This document shows, one piece after another, positions 25,689 to 35,112 of a DNA stretch of 64,000 nucleotides (its first letter is position 1; each line of letters begins with the position of its first letter). This DNA comes from JAAYKT01 sp964408955 (GTDB lineage: Bacteria; Bacillota; Clostridia; Lutisporales; Lutisporaceae): NCBI GenBank assembly GCA_964408955.1, contig CAYPBK010000002.1, positions 1 through 64,000 on the forward strand, read 5' to 3'. The position numbers and the translations under genes were made by a program. Under the pieces are notes generated by a model, which was not told the DNA's origin, made no database searches, and saw only the letters and a program-made list of their open reading frames with translations.

Positions 25689-26174
25689 ATGTCCCATTTA
25701 ACTCAAAAAGAAAGGTTTTTGTTAGAAGATCAAAAAGTGCAGGAAGAAATATGTGTTAAAAAGTATAACAATTATGCACAACAAACAAATGACCCACAAT
25801 TAAAGCAACTGTGTCAGCAACTAGCGCAGCAAGAACAGCAGCATCTTGACACTATCAATCAAATCCTGAACGGGCAAGTCCCAAATATGGCGCAGCAGAG
25901 TCAGCAACAAAACCAGCAACAATCAGGGCAAAGCTCAAGTACACAAAGTAATGCAACAGGGCAAACAGGGATGACAAATCAAAGTGACGCTGATTTATGT
26001 ACAGATCTTTTATCAACAGAGAAATATGTATCCGGAACATACGATACGGCTATATTTGAATTTAGAGACGCCAATATACGCCAAGCTTTGAACCATATTC
26101 AAAAAGAAGAACAGCAGCATGGAGAACAGATATTCAATTATATGCAAAATAATGGAATGTATAATGCACAGTAA
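25689..26174 (+). CDS. CotF-like spore coat protein
   Basis: The 161-residue protein has ferritin-like helices typical of the CotF/coat family: QKERFLLEDQKVQEEICVKKY and, after a linker, LCTDLLSTEKYVSGTYDTAIFEF. The linker (about 68-105) is rich in Gln, Ser and Thr. Such proteins are incorporated into the spore coat. AGGAGGTG precedes ATG 25689. A strong terminator follows, so it is monocistronic. It supports a spore-forming host. Confidence 0.87.
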   Translation: MSHLTQKERFLLEDQKVQEEICVKKYNNYAQQTNDPQLKQLCQQLAQQEQQHLDTINQILNGQVPNMAQQSQQQNQQQSGQSSSTQSNATGQTGMTNQSDADLCTDLLSTEKYVSGTYDTAIFEFRDANIRQALNHIQKEEQQHGEQIFNYMQNNGMYNAQ

Positions 26175-26182
26175 ATGTATGT

Positions 26183-26230
26183 AAAAATTACACCTAACCA
26201 GTCAAAGCAGATAGGTTAGGTGTAATTTTT
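26183..26230. terminator. Strong intrinsic terminator after the coat gene
   Basis: A 17-bp perfect stem (26183-26199 with 26214-26230; core TTACACCTAACC) flanked by A and T runs. It probably also ends the convergent acetamidase-like gene. Confidence 0.9.
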
Positions 26231-26253
26231 TAAACCCAACTGAAGTATTTGAT

Positions 26254-27153
26254 TTATGGCATTTCGTAATTATATTCTTTTACAATCTCCATCGGTAATT
26301 CCATACGAACGGACATAACGGGGTTTACTATTTGACATATTTTCAAATCGCCTGCCAAAGACATTAAAAAAGCAGCTTCATGCTTATCCATTTTTAACTC
26401 CTCAACCAGATAGCTATGCATATTTGCCACGGCCTTTTTATTAGCTTCTTCTAAAGTCTCACCTGCCGCAATAACTATAAGCTTACCGTCGCTTACCAAC
26501 ATAGGCAGAGGAAAAGCTTTATTCTTTACAACATCAACCTTCACAGTCACTTCACCTTTTATTTCAAGTCCACATCCTCCTGTTTCCCCATCACCCATAA
26601 CGGCATGTAAGTCGCCCATAGCCAAAAGTCCGCCTTTTACATTAACGGGCATATACAATGTAGCACCTTTAATGATTTCCTTACAATCCATGTTACCCCC
26701 ATGGTCACCGGGGGATATAGTTGTAACAGCATCCCCTTCCGGTGCCACCCCAATAACTCCTATCATAGGTTTTATAGGCAGCTTAATCCTTTCGTTAAAA
26801 ATAGCATAATTATCCTCCACCGCTATTGTCTTTAGCTTATTTGCATCAAACTTATCTCCTAAAATAGGGTCTCTTTTATCTATAGTCATTACACCCTTAT
26901 CAGCTATTTGTATATCTATTATCATTATTTTTAAAATGTCACCCGGCTCTGCACCCTCAATATAAAGGGGACCAGTCGCGGGGTTTATGTAATCCCCTAA
27001 GTCATCGCCATATAATTGCTCTTCACGGGTAAGCATGTTGTTAAAACAATCCGACGTTTCAAATATTATTTGCTCTCCTGACTTTATAATTGCTGCCGGT
27101 TTATGCTCTTTAGAAAATGTAAATATAGAGCTTTCTCTCTTTATTCTTTTCAT
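26254..27153 (-). CDS. Acetamidase/formamidase family protein
   Basis: The protein (about 299 residues) matches the FmdA/AmdA family, which hydrolyses short amides to ammonia and carboxylate. Typical segments are ATGPLYIEGAEPGDILKI, ISPGDHGGNMD, GLLAMGDLHAVMGDGE and MSLAGDLKICQIV. ATG 27153 is chosen because AGAGG lies at the right distance; the longer frame starts with a GTG inside that ribosome site. It is monocistronic and could release ammonia from formamide, an end product in some histidine pathways, but that link is inference. Confidence 0.88.
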   Translation of the reverse strand: MKRIKRESSIFTFSKEHKPAAIIKSGEQIIFETSDCFNNMLTREEQLYGDDLGDYINPATGPLYIEGAEPGDILKIMIIDIQIADKGVMTIDKRDPILGDKFDANKLKTIAVEDNYAIFNERIKLPIKPMIGVIGVAPEGDAVTTISPGDHGGNMDCKEIIKGATLYMPVNVKGGLLAMGDLHAVMGDGETGGCGLEIKGEVTVKVDVVKNKAFPLPMLVSDGKLIVIAAGETLEEANKKAVANMHSYLVEELKMDKHEAAFLMSLAGDLKICQIVNPVMSVRMELPMEIVKEYNYEMP

Positions 27154-27239
27154 TAATATCACCTCTTATATTTTTATTTATATTATAACTTATTTATAGT
27201 AATACTTGTAAATTAAAATATTGCTGTTCAAATATAACC

Positions 27240-27375
27240 ATAGTTTCATCAGTGTAGTTTATTATATTTGATTGCTGAACTCCAATACTAATAATCTGTA
27301 AGTCTATTCTGAGTTGCGTCAAAACCGCACATGACAGCTTATATCATGCAATTTCTTCGAAATTCATGATATAAT
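27240..27375 (+). repeat. Composite repeat: partial R1 joined to palindromic R2
   Basis: The left part (27240-27327) matches one end of the R1 element at 14174-14338. It runs into a second repeat, R2: a flank GCACATGACAGC and a palindromic stem (27339-27375, ATATCATG...CATGATAT). The R2 copy is inverted relative to those at 34835 and 60156. The TATAAT inside its right arm (27370-27375) is positioned as a -10 box for the helicase gene starting at 27393. Confidence 0.75.
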
Positions 27376-27392
27376 ACTCCTGTGGTGATATT

Positions 27393-29747
27393 ATGCTGGA
27401 ATTAAAAGTTTCTGTTAGAAATCTGGTTGAGTTTATTCTTCGCTCCGGTGATATAGACACCGGTTATATGAGAATGAATAGAGCTTTGGAAGGAACCAAA
27501 GCCCACAGAAAAATTCAAAAATCCTATGGTGATAATTATAGTGCAGAAGTTCAGTTAAAAAAAACTATAGTCTTTGATTCCTACAGCTTAACTATAGAAG
27601 GTCGGGCTGACGGTATAATCATTGAGGATAGCGATATTATCATAGATGAGATAAAGTCCGTTACGGTACCTCTTGAGCTTATTGATGAAAGCTACAATAT
27701 AGCCCATTGGGCACAGGCAATTTGCTATGGCTATATTTATTGCGAGGAAAACGATTTAGACAAGCTCATCATTCAACTGACATATATACAGCTTGATACA
27801 GAGGAAATTAAAAGAATCAGAAAAAACTATTCAATAGATGGGCTTAAAGAATTCTTTGACGACTTAATAAGAAAATACTGCGCATGGGCTGATATGAATA
27901 ATTCATGGATTATTACTAGGGATAAATCCATCAAAAGCCTTTCTTTCCCTTTTCCTTCTTACAGAAAGGACCAGAAAAAAATGGCTGCAAGTGTATATAG
28001 GTCTATCAGGGATGAAAACACGCTGTTCGTTCAAGCTCCTACAGGAATAGGCAAAACCATTTCTGCTATTTTCCCCTCCGTGATAGCAATGGGTCAAGGA
28101 TTAACATCCAAAATATTCTATCTTACCGCCAAAACAACGACACAAAAAATTGCCGAGGAAACGCTTAATCTTATGAAGCAAAATGGTTTAAAGCTTATCA
28201 CCATAACTATTACGGCAAAGGATAAAATCTGCTTTATGGAGGAAAGAAACTGCAATCCAAAGCATTGCAAATATGCGAAAGGTCATTTTGACAGAGTAAA
28301 TGACGCTATAATGGATATGTTTAAAAATGAAGAAAATATAAATAGGGAAATACTTCTTAAATATGCAGAAAAGCATAAGGTTTGTCCTTTTGAATATTCT
28401 TTGGATTTATCTCTTTGGGCAGACTGCGTTATTTGTGATTACAATTATCTTTTTGACCCTAACGCAAGTCTCAAAAGGTTTTTTTCTGATAAGAAAACAG
28501 ACTTTACTTTTCTTATGGACGAAGCCCACAATTTAGCCGATAGAGGCAGAGAGATGTTTTCAGCGGAACTGCACAAAAGCAATTTTTTAGAGCTTAAAAG
28601 ATATACAAAGGATAAAAATAAAAAACTTTACGCCATTTGTAACAGCATTAATAAATATTTTCTGGACATTAAAAAGAAACTCGACGAGAATAATTATTAC
28701 ACCGATTATAAGGACGAAAAGGAATTATATCCATTGCTGCACTCCTTCATAAACGTAGCTGATAAATATCTTGCCATGTCCAAGAATCCCGGCGAAGAAC
28801 ATAGGCTTATGGAGATATATTTCAATGTATTGAATTACCTGAAAATATCTGAACTATATGACGATCATTATTGTACCTATATAGAAAAGCAGAGAAATGA
28901 TATGCTCATTAAGTTATTCTGTCTTGATCCTTCCTCTCTTTTAAGACAAGTTTTAAAAAAAGGCAGAGCAGGGGTATTTTTTTCCGCTACCTTGCTCCCT
29001 ATGGATTACTTCTTTGAAATACTGGGCGGTGAGGAAAGCAATAGATTTATCTATCTCAACTCACCTTTTAACGTAAAAAATAGATGCCTATTGCTGGGTG
29101 ATAATGTGCAAACCCGCTATAACAAAAGAGAAAACAGTTATAGTCAAATTGCGGAATACATAAACAAAGCAGTAATAACAAAGATGGGAAACTATATTGT
29201 TTACTTTCCTTCCTATAAATACTTGGAAAAAGTTCACGAAGAATTTACAAAAATGTATCCTGATTATACAGTTAACGTGCAATCCCCTGGTATGACAGAG
29301 GATGAAAAGTCCAGCTTTATAGATTTCTTCCAGCCTAATCCTGATACCCATAATATAGGCTTTTGCGTACTCGGTGGCGTGTATTCCGAAGGAATTGATT
29401 TGATAGCGGATAGGCTTATCGGTGTAATTATCGTTGGCGTGGGCTTACCCCAGCTTTGTTTTGAAAGAGATATAATAAAGAGCTATTTTGATGACAAGAA
29501 TAATAAAGGTTTTGAATACTCCTATATGTATCCCGGTATGAACAAAGTATTACAGGCCGCAGGCAGATTAATCAGAACTGAATCAGACCGGGGCGTTATT
29601 CTTCTCCTGGATGAAAGATTCTCCCGACGGGACTACCAAAGACTATTCCCCAAGGAATGGTTCCCTCATAAAAAAGTTAAAGAAAATATGATAGGCAAAG
29701 TCTTGGAGGAGTTTTGGGGTTTTGGTTTAGAAGAAGATAACCCCTAG
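27393..29747 (+). CDS. Cas4-like nuclease/XPD-type helicase fusion
   Basis: The 784-residue protein joins two domains. Residues about 1-170 form a PD-(D/E)XK nuclease of the Cas4/RecB type: Asp73 (GRADG), Glu86-Ile-Lys88, then QAICYGYIY. Residues about 185-780 are a superfamily 2 DinG/XPD-like helicase: Walker A APTGIGKT (215-222), DEAH box MDEAHN, and motif VI QAAGRLIRT. Cysteines between motifs Ia and II (ICFMEERNC, HCKYA, VCPFEYS, DCVICDYN) fit a 4Fe-4S cluster. The product likely unwinds and processes damaged DNA. A promoter -10 box lies in the adjacent repeat. It converges with ftsX, overlapping by 4 bp. Confidence 0.9.
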   Translation: MLELKVSVRNLVEFILRSGDIDTGYMRMNRALEGTKAHRKIQKSYGDNYSAEVQLKKTIVFDSYSLTIEGRADGIIIEDSDIIIDEIKSVTVPLELIDESYNIAHWAQAICYGYIYCEENDLDKLIIQLTYIQLDTEEIKRIRKNYSIDGLKEFFDDLIRKYCAWADMNNSWIITRDKSIKSLSFPFPSYRKDQKKMAASVYRSIRDENTLFVQAPTGIGKTISAIFPSVIAMGQGLTSKIFYLTAKTTTQKIAEETLNLMKQNGLKLITITITAKDKICFMEERNCNPKHCKYAKGHFDRVNDAIMDMFKNEENINREILLKYAEKHKVCPFEYSLDLSLWADCVICDYNYLFDPNASLKRFFSDKKTDFTFLMDEAHNLADRGREMFSAELHKSNFLELKRYTKDKNKKLYAICNSINKYFLDIKKKLDENNYYTDYKDEKELYPLLHSFINVADKYLAMSKNPGEEHRLMEIYFNVLNYLKISELYDDHYCTYIEKQRNDMLIKLFCLDPSSLLRQVLKKGRAGVFFSATLLPMDYFFEILGGEESNRFIYLNSPFNVKNRCLLLGDNVQTRYNKRENSYSQIAEYINKAVITKMGNYIVYFPSYKYLEKVHEEFTKMYPDYTVNVQSPGMTEDEKSSFIDFFQPNPDTHNIGFCVLGGVYSEGIDLIADRLIGVIIVGVGLPQLCFERDIIKSYFDDKNNKGFEYSYMYPGMNKVLQAAGRLIRTESDRGVILLLDERFSRRDYQRLFPKEWFPHKKVKENMIGKVLEEFWGFGLEEDNP

Positions 29748-30631
29748 CTCTTCCTAGTTGACAATAAACCGAAAAGGCTCCCTACAACTCCCAATATGCC
29801 GCCGGAAAATAAAATCAGAGATTTTAACTTTCCGGAAAGTCCTGCCAAAGGCGGCAGCGGGATAAAGGGCAACGGTCCCGTTATTTGGCCGTAAATATGC
29901 TTCAGTATGAAGCTTGATAAAGAAATAGCTATTATGCTTCCCGCCAATGTTATCAATAATCCTTCCAATAGAAACGGGAATGCTATAAAAGCCTCCGGTG
30001 CACCAAGGAGTCTCAAAGTATTAATCTGATCCTTATTCCCATGTATTCCTAGCCGGATAATATGTGATATTATAACCAAAGTAGTAATACTTGCGGCGGC
30101 TATAATCAGATATCCCAAAAAACTGAATATCTCTGAAATGTTTTGCAGCCGATTTAATACATCCCGGTTATCCCTGATATGATCTATTTCATCTATAAAT
30201 TTTAGTTCATCTAAAATAAAATCTATTTTATCAAGGCTGATATTTATTTCAATAAAGGAACTGAAAGGATTGTCATCAAAATGCTCCAACACTTTGGCTT
30301 CCTTGCCTAAAATACTGACCATTCTGTCATAGGCTTCCTCTTCTTCAACCAGCTTAACCTCCTTGACCCCTTCAACTGCCTCAATCATTTTTATAAGCTG
30401 ATGGATTCTTTCATCGTCCAGCTCTTCATTATAATAAACGCTTATTTCCGCTTCCTCTTGTATTTCACTGATTATCCCGCTGCTAATCCACCAGCCAGAT
30501 ATAACCATGGCGAGAACAAAAAGAATCAAAGCAGTGCTAAGTAAGGTTACACCATTGGAAAGAAGATTAAGGCTTATTATGTTTTTTACCTCTTTTAGAA
30601 AATATCCTATATTATAAAAATACTTTTTCAT
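29744..30631 (-). CDS. ftsX: Cell-division ABC transporter permease-like protein FtsX
   Basis: The 295-residue protein has the FtsX plan: one N-terminal membrane helix, an extracytoplasmic loop of about 130 residues (EEAEISVYYNEELDDERIHQ...), then three helices. FtsX with FtsE does not pump solutes but transmits ATP hydrolysis to an outer peptidoglycan hydrolase or activator. It lies 6 bp after ftsE. The upstream coiled-coil gene encodes the probable outside partner. Confidence 0.9.
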   Translation of the reverse strand: MKKYFYNIGYFLKEVKNIISLNLLSNGVTLLSTALILFVLAMVISGWWISSGIISEIQEEAEISVYYNEELDDERIHQLIKMIEAVEGVKEVKLVEEEEAYDRMVSILGKEAKVLEHFDDNPFSSFIEINISLDKIDFILDELKFIDEIDHIRDNRDVLNRLQNISEIFSFLGYLIIAAASITTLVIISHIIRLGIHGNKDQINTLRLLGAPEAFIAFPFLLEGLLITLAGSIIAISLSSFILKHIYGQITGPLPFIPLPPLAGLSGKLKSLILFSGGILGVVGSLFGLLSTRKS

Positions 30632-30637
30632 ATTTCT

Positions 30638-31306
30638 TTATCCCAGCCTTTCCATACTGATACGCCCTTTATCTATGCGAATCAGCCCCGAGCCTATTTC
30701 ATTATCAATCAGATGGGTCGCATGAGTTGTGATAATTACCATAGTTTTTTCGTTTTTAAAGGAGGCAAGGAGCTTTAAAATATTTAATGCATTATCCTTA
30801 TCAAGATTTCCTGTAGGCTCATCAGCCAATATTAAAGCAGGTTTCCTAGCCACAGCCCTTGCAATAGCAACTCTCTGACGTTCTCCAAAGGATAGATTTT
30901 CTACCGGCGAATATTTCTTATGAATAAGACCCACTCTTTCCAAAGCCTCATGAGCATTTTCCTTTATTTGCTTAGGGGATATATCCAGAAAGCGCATGCC
31001 CATCATGGTATTATCCATTGCACTTCGCCCATTTATCAGTCTGAATTCTTGAAAAACAGGACCTATTGCCCTTCGCAGCTTTCTGATTTTATCGGCTTCG
31101 CTCCTTGAAATCAACTGATTTAAAACATGCAAGGTCCCGGATGTAGGGTATTCCATCCCCATAAAAAGCTTTAGAAGGGTAGTTTTACCTGAGCCGCTCG
31201 GTCCAATAATATATACAATATCACTATCTTGGAGCTTAAGGTCAATTCCTTGTAAAGCCGTCGTGCCGTCGGGATAGTTAAAATTAACATTTTTTGCTTC
31301 AATCAT
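30638..31306 (-). CDS. ftsE: Cell-division ATP-binding protein FtsE
   Basis: A 222-residue ABC ATPase with Walker A GPSGSGKT, Walker B LILADEPTGNLD and H-loop THATH. Its length and sequence (FNYPDGTTALQGIDLKL, VFQEFRLI) match FtsE. The signature reads LSFGERQR, with Phe replacing the second Gly of the usual LSGGE. It should pair with FtsX at the membrane. It is the middle gene of a tight three-gene operon (11 bp after the coiled-coil gene). Confidence 0.9.
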   Translation of the reverse strand: MIEAKNVNFNYPDGTTALQGIDLKLQDSDIVYIIGPSGSGKTTLLKLFMGMEYPTSGTLHVLNQLISRSEADKIRKLRRAIGPVFQEFRLINGRSAMDNTMMGMRFLDISPKQIKENAHEALERVGLIHKKYSPVENLSFGERQRVAIARAVARKPALILADEPTGNLDKDNALNILKLLASFKNEKTMVIITTHATHLIDNEIGSGLIRIDKGRISMERLG

Positions 31307-31317
31307 TCTTTACCCTC

Positions 31318-32427
31318 CTAAAAAAGTCCTATTGAAGATGTAAGCTCTATATAACCTTGATAAATTGTAACAGAGCTCAATTTATTTCCATAGAGAACAG
31401 GCTTTAGATTTATGATAAGCTTGTTATCCTTTAAAAGTTCTTCAATAGTAATGCTTTCCAACGGCATACCATAAAAGCTTCCTTTCTCCACTATGAATTC
31501 TAAAGAATCATCACCTAAAATTACCAGCTTTCCTTTTAAAACAATATTACTGTCCGCGAATTCCAAAGACATCTCACCCGGTGTAAATCTAAACATCATG
31601 TCCGGAAGTACAGGGTATTTCTTAACTAAATCATTAAAAACCTTTTCATCTATCGAGCCTTTAATTCTAAATAATGAAAAACTTAGCTTTAATGCATCCT
31701 CAGGCAATTCTTCCTCTGAAATGATACGAGATAGTTCTTTAACCGTATTCATGAGCTTACCGCCCATCTCATCCCAGACCCTTTGCAAATTTCCAAGATA
31801 TTCTTGATAATACTCTTTCTCATCTTCCAAAGACGTTAAATAATCTTCTATCTCTTTTCTAAGGCTGTTTTTGGATAACAATGTTTCTTCTAACTGCTTT
31901 TGCTTACCCTCCAGCAGTGATAAGTTTTTGCTATGCTCTTCCTTAATTATCACTAAATTATTCTTACTGTCACCTATTGATTTAAGGAGGCTCCCCGTAT
32001 TTCGGGTGATATCCTGCAAAGTGTTTATTCTTCTTAAAAGAGTAGCAAGATTATCTGAATTCAATATTATCTCCAAATATGATCCTGGACCCATTTTCTG
32101 ATAGCTTTTCAAAACTTCCTTTAAAGCATCTTTATTTTTTTCATATGCTTTTTCCTCTTTTTCTATATCTCCTTCAAGATCCGTAATATCTATATTTACT
32201 TCCTTTATTTCTAAAGCAAGCTTCTCCTCTTCCCTCTCAATTCCTTCTATTTCTTGTACTAAAACAAAAAGCTTTTCCAGAATTTTCTTTTCCTCTCCCG
32301 TAATGCTCATAAGCTTTTCATGTATTTCCGGAAAGGGTTGTCCCAAAACAAGCCCTCTCGAAAGCAAAAGTAAAGTCATTAAAATAATTATTAGAATTAT
32401 TATAGCTGTTACACTTCTTCTTTTCAT
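31318..32427 (-). CDS. Secreted coiled-coil protein, probable FtsEX partner (EnvC/PcsB-like N-part)
   Basis: An N-terminal membrane anchor or signal (about 8-28) is followed by a long coiled coil (about 35-215) that resembles the N-terminal halves of EnvC, PcsB and CwlO, including the sequence YLEIILNSDNLATLLRRINT. The C-terminal ~140 residues are beta-rich and lack LytM (HxG...HxH), NlpC/P60 and CHAP motifs. I do not recognise this domain. As the first gene of the ftsEX operon it probably docks on FtsX and acts on or recruits a cell-wall hydrolase. Confidence 0.8.
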   Translation of the reverse strand: MKRRSVTAIIILIIILMTLLLLSRGLVLGQPFPEIHEKLMSITGEEKKILEKLFVLVQEIEGIEREEEKLALEIKEVNIDITDLEGDIEKEEKAYEKNKDALKEVLKSYQKMGPGSYLEIILNSDNLATLLRRINTLQDITRNTGSLLKSIGDSKNNLVIIKEEHSKNLSLLEGKQKQLEETLLSKNSLRKEIEDYLTSLEDEKEYYQEYLGNLQRVWDEMGGKLMNTVKELSRIISEEELPEDALKLSFSLFRIKGSIDEKVFNDLVKKYPVLPDMMFRFTPGEMSLEFADSNIVLKGKLVILGDDSLEFIVEKGSFYGMPLESITIEELLKDNKLIINLKPVLYGNKLSSVTIYQGYIELTSSIGLF

Positions 32428-32457
32428 AAGCTTCCTCCACAGTGTTTATCCGTTTCT

Positions 32458-33837
32458 TTAATAAAGGCTTGTAAAACCAAGTTTCTGCCCTTTCGTTGCC
32501 GGGCTATTTTTCAAAAACCAAATATGCCATATTGCCAATATAGTACCTTTAAAAACACTTGACATACTTATAGCCCACCATACACCGCTCAACCCCAAGG
32601 ATGTGGTGGACAGGTATAAAGCCCCGGGAATTCTGAGAGTATTAAATAATATGCCAACAATGGATGGAGGAAAGGTCTTTCCATTGCCTATAAAGGCACC
32701 GGCAGTTGATATTTCAACGCATATAAACAATTGTGAAAGTCCTAAAATTTTCAGATATACAATTCCCAGCTTTATTGCCTCCTCCTCCGGTATAAAAACA
32801 GAAAAAATCGGCTTTGCACCTAAAATCAAAAAGAATGTAGCAAAAACACCTATTACTGACACAATACCCAGTCCGACGAAATATCCTTTAAATACTCTGT
32901 CCCATTTCTTCGCCCCATAGTTTTGACCTACAAAAGCACTCATTGCCGATTGAAATCCTCCGGCAGTCATCCATGAAATCGATTCAATCTGCCCCCCGAC
33001 TTTTTGAACAGCAATAGCTACAGGCCCCCACTGAGATACTATACGGGCAATAATCATAGCTATTATAGTAAACATTGCTGATTGCAACGCAACAGGAAAA
33101 CCAAGATTAAAAATCTTTTTAACTAAAGCTTTATCCGGCTTCCTGAAAAGCTTAATTCCAGAAAAAAGATATGGGGTCTTTCTTGCCTCTATAAAAAATA
33201 CGAAGGTTACTACAGCCTGAGCAATAACCGTAGCTATCGCAGCTCCGACAACCTCCAGCCTGGGGAATGGTCCGATTCCCAGTATAAGGAGGGGATCCAA
33301 TATTATATTCATTACCAGACCTATAACATTTATATTAAAAGGGGTCTTGCTATCTCCATAACCGTTAAATATAGCCGTAAACACAGGGTTCACAGTATAA
33401 AAAATCATGCCAAGAGAAACAATAACCAAATAATTTATTGCATCCTTTTCTATTTGCGCTTCACCTAACCTATAAAAGCCTATCAACGGCTTTCGTGCAA
33501 TTATTAAAAAAGCGCCATACAGGAAAGCGAGGAATATAATCAATTGGAGGCTATGCTCAATATACTTTCTAGCCCTTTCTATATCTTTACGTCCTATGGA
33601 TTGAGATACTCCCACCTCGGCACCGACCTTAGGGATAAGAATTATAGCCATTGCCAACCAAGTAAAAAAGCCGGCAGTTCCTACGGATGCTACTGCTCTT
33701 GATCCGATTCTGCCTACCCAAATCATGTCAGTCATGTTATAAGCCATCTGAACAAAGGATGTCCCTATTATTGGCATAGCAAGCTTTATCAGTGCTTTAT
33801 ATATGCTACCCTCTGTCAAGTTTATAGATTTTGTCAT
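32458..33837 (-). CDS. MATE family efflux transporter
   Basis: A 459-residue protein with about twelve membrane helices of the MATE (MatE/DinF-NorM) family: PIIGTSFVQMAYNMTDMIWVGRIG at the start and a second repeat half (NLGFPVALQSAMFTI). These are Na+ or H+ antiporters that export cationic drugs or metabolites. AGGA precedes the start, and the gene is in tandem with the EamA gene upstream. The substrate is unknown. Confidence 0.9.
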   Translation of the reverse strand: MTKSINLTEGSIYKALIKLAMPIIGTSFVQMAYNMTDMIWVGRIGSRAVASVGTAGFFTWLAMAIILIPKVGAEVGVSQSIGRKDIERARKYIEHSLQLIIFLAFLYGAFLIIARKPLIGFYRLGEAQIEKDAINYLVIVSLGMIFYTVNPVFTAIFNGYGDSKTPFNINVIGLVMNIILDPLLILGIGPFPRLEVVGAAIATVIAQAVVTFVFFIEARKTPYLFSGIKLFRKPDKALVKKIFNLGFPVALQSAMFTIIAMIIARIVSQWGPVAIAVQKVGGQIESISWMTAGGFQSAMSAFVGQNYGAKKWDRVFKGYFVGLGIVSVIGVFATFFLILGAKPIFSVFIPEEEAIKLGIVYLKILGLSQLFICVEISTAGAFIGNGKTFPPSIVGILFNTLRIPGALYLSTTSLGLSGVWWAISMSSVFKGTILAIWHIWFLKNSPATKGQKLGFTSLY

Positions 33838-33896
33838 TTTGTCCTCCCGGGTATCGTTTTTGCTGTTATCATTATATCTAATGTTAGTGCATAATT

Positions 33897-34784
33897 CTAT
33901 GCATTCCCCTGCATCCTGCGTTCTTTTTTTATAGCTTTAAAATCAATTTCCGCAATAATTACCCCTGCCAACAATATGATTGCACCAATATAACCTTTGG
34001 GGGGAAGTATTTCCTTAAGAAACAAATAAGCAAAGCCCGCTGAGAAAACCGGCTCCAAGGAAAGAATCAAACCGGTGTGAGTAGCGGTAGTGTCCTTCTG
34101 TGCAAAAGTCTGAACCACGTATCCTATTGCTGTGCAAAAAACACTTAGCAATAAAACGGAAATCCAGGACAATCCGGTCCTTGGTAAGCCAAAGCTTTCA
34201 AATGTGAAAGAAAAAATCAGACTGAGAAGCCCGGCAAATCCAAGCTGCAACACCCCCAAAGTAATCGAATCCACTTCCTTTGTAAATATTTCAATTACTA
34301 TTACATGCACAGAGCAGATGACGGCGCATAGAATACAAAGCAAATCCCCTATATTCATTCTTAGCTCGGCATCTAAGGAAAGTAAAACAATCCCTATGAA
34401 AGCCAGCACCACTCCTGCTATGACTTTCCTTTCAATCTTTTTCTTTAAAAAGAAAAAAGAAATAATAGGTATTAAAATTACAGACAGACTGATTAAAAAA
34501 CCTGCATTAGACGCTGTCGTATGGCCTAAGCCAAAAGCCATAGTGGTAAACATGAAAAAAAGCATAACTCCCAATATTAGAGCGTATTTTATTGTTTTCC
34601 TATTAGTATTTGAAATGCGCTTATAAAATATGCCGCCGGATATAAAAAATGCTATTATAAAACGAAGAGCAGTTAGATTTAGTGGTTCTAAGCCTTCCAG
34701 CCCAATTTTCGTCAGCATGTAAGATGCTCCCCACACAATTGTTATACCAAGCAGCATCAAATCCGCTTTCATTTGCTTGTTCAT
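33897..34784 (-). CDS. EamA/DMT family transporter
   Basis: A ten-helix drug/metabolite transporter made of two EamA repeats (LGITIVWGASYMLTKIGLEGLEPL at the start; second repeat around LCILCAVICSVHVIVIEIFT). Start ATG 34784 has GGGGGC 8 nt upstream; the longer ORF (to 34835) would translate leader DNA near the R2 repeat. A paralogue is encoded at 58677-59567. The substrate is unknown. Confidence 0.88.
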   Translation of the reverse strand: MNKQMKADLMLLGITIVWGASYMLTKIGLEGLEPLNLTALRFIIAFFISGGIFYKRISNTNRKTIKYALILGVMLFFMFTTMAFGLGHTTASNAGFLISLSVILIPIISFFFLKKKIERKVIAGVVLAFIGIVLLSLDAELRMNIGDLLCILCAVICSVHVIVIEIFTKEVDSITLGVLQLGFAGLLSLIFSFTFESFGLPRTGLSWISVLLLSVFCTAIGYVVQTFAQKDTTATHTGLILSLEPVFSAGFAYLFLKEILPPKGYIGAIILLAGVIIAEIDFKAIKKERRMQGNA

Positions 34785-34834
34785 AAATAGCGCCCCCTTT
34801 ACCACTAGCCTTTTAATAAAATTACCGTTACACA

Positions 34835-34896
34835 ATTATATCATTTATTTTAATAAAATCACATGATATAATACTCCAGGTACTTTTTATACACAA
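34835..34896 (+). repeat. Palindromic repeat R2, copy 2
   Basis: ATTATATCAT... (from 34835) pairs imperfectly with ...CATGATATAAT (to 34872), followed by a flank (CTCCAGGTACTTTTTATACAC) homologous to the flank of the copy at 60156. It lies upstream of the divergent EamA and chemoreceptor genes. Confidence 0.7.
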
Positions 34897-35112
34897 TCAA
34901 AAATTACAGTACAGACATAAATCTTTATACTTTTTCTTGCAGATTATTAATTCTTGCCAAAACTAATATGGTAGAAAGTCATGAGGTAACCCCATAATTC
35001 TTCTTTATTTGATAAAAAAGTATAGAATTATCTAGGATTTTAATGTAAAATAGTTGTTAATAATCATTTTTAATAAGCAAATTACATAAACCATATGCAA
35101 GGAGGTATATTC

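Noticed and set aside
34785..34835. Longer N-terminus of the EamA protein
   Set aside because: Residues before ATG 34784 are not family-like and run toward repeat R2.
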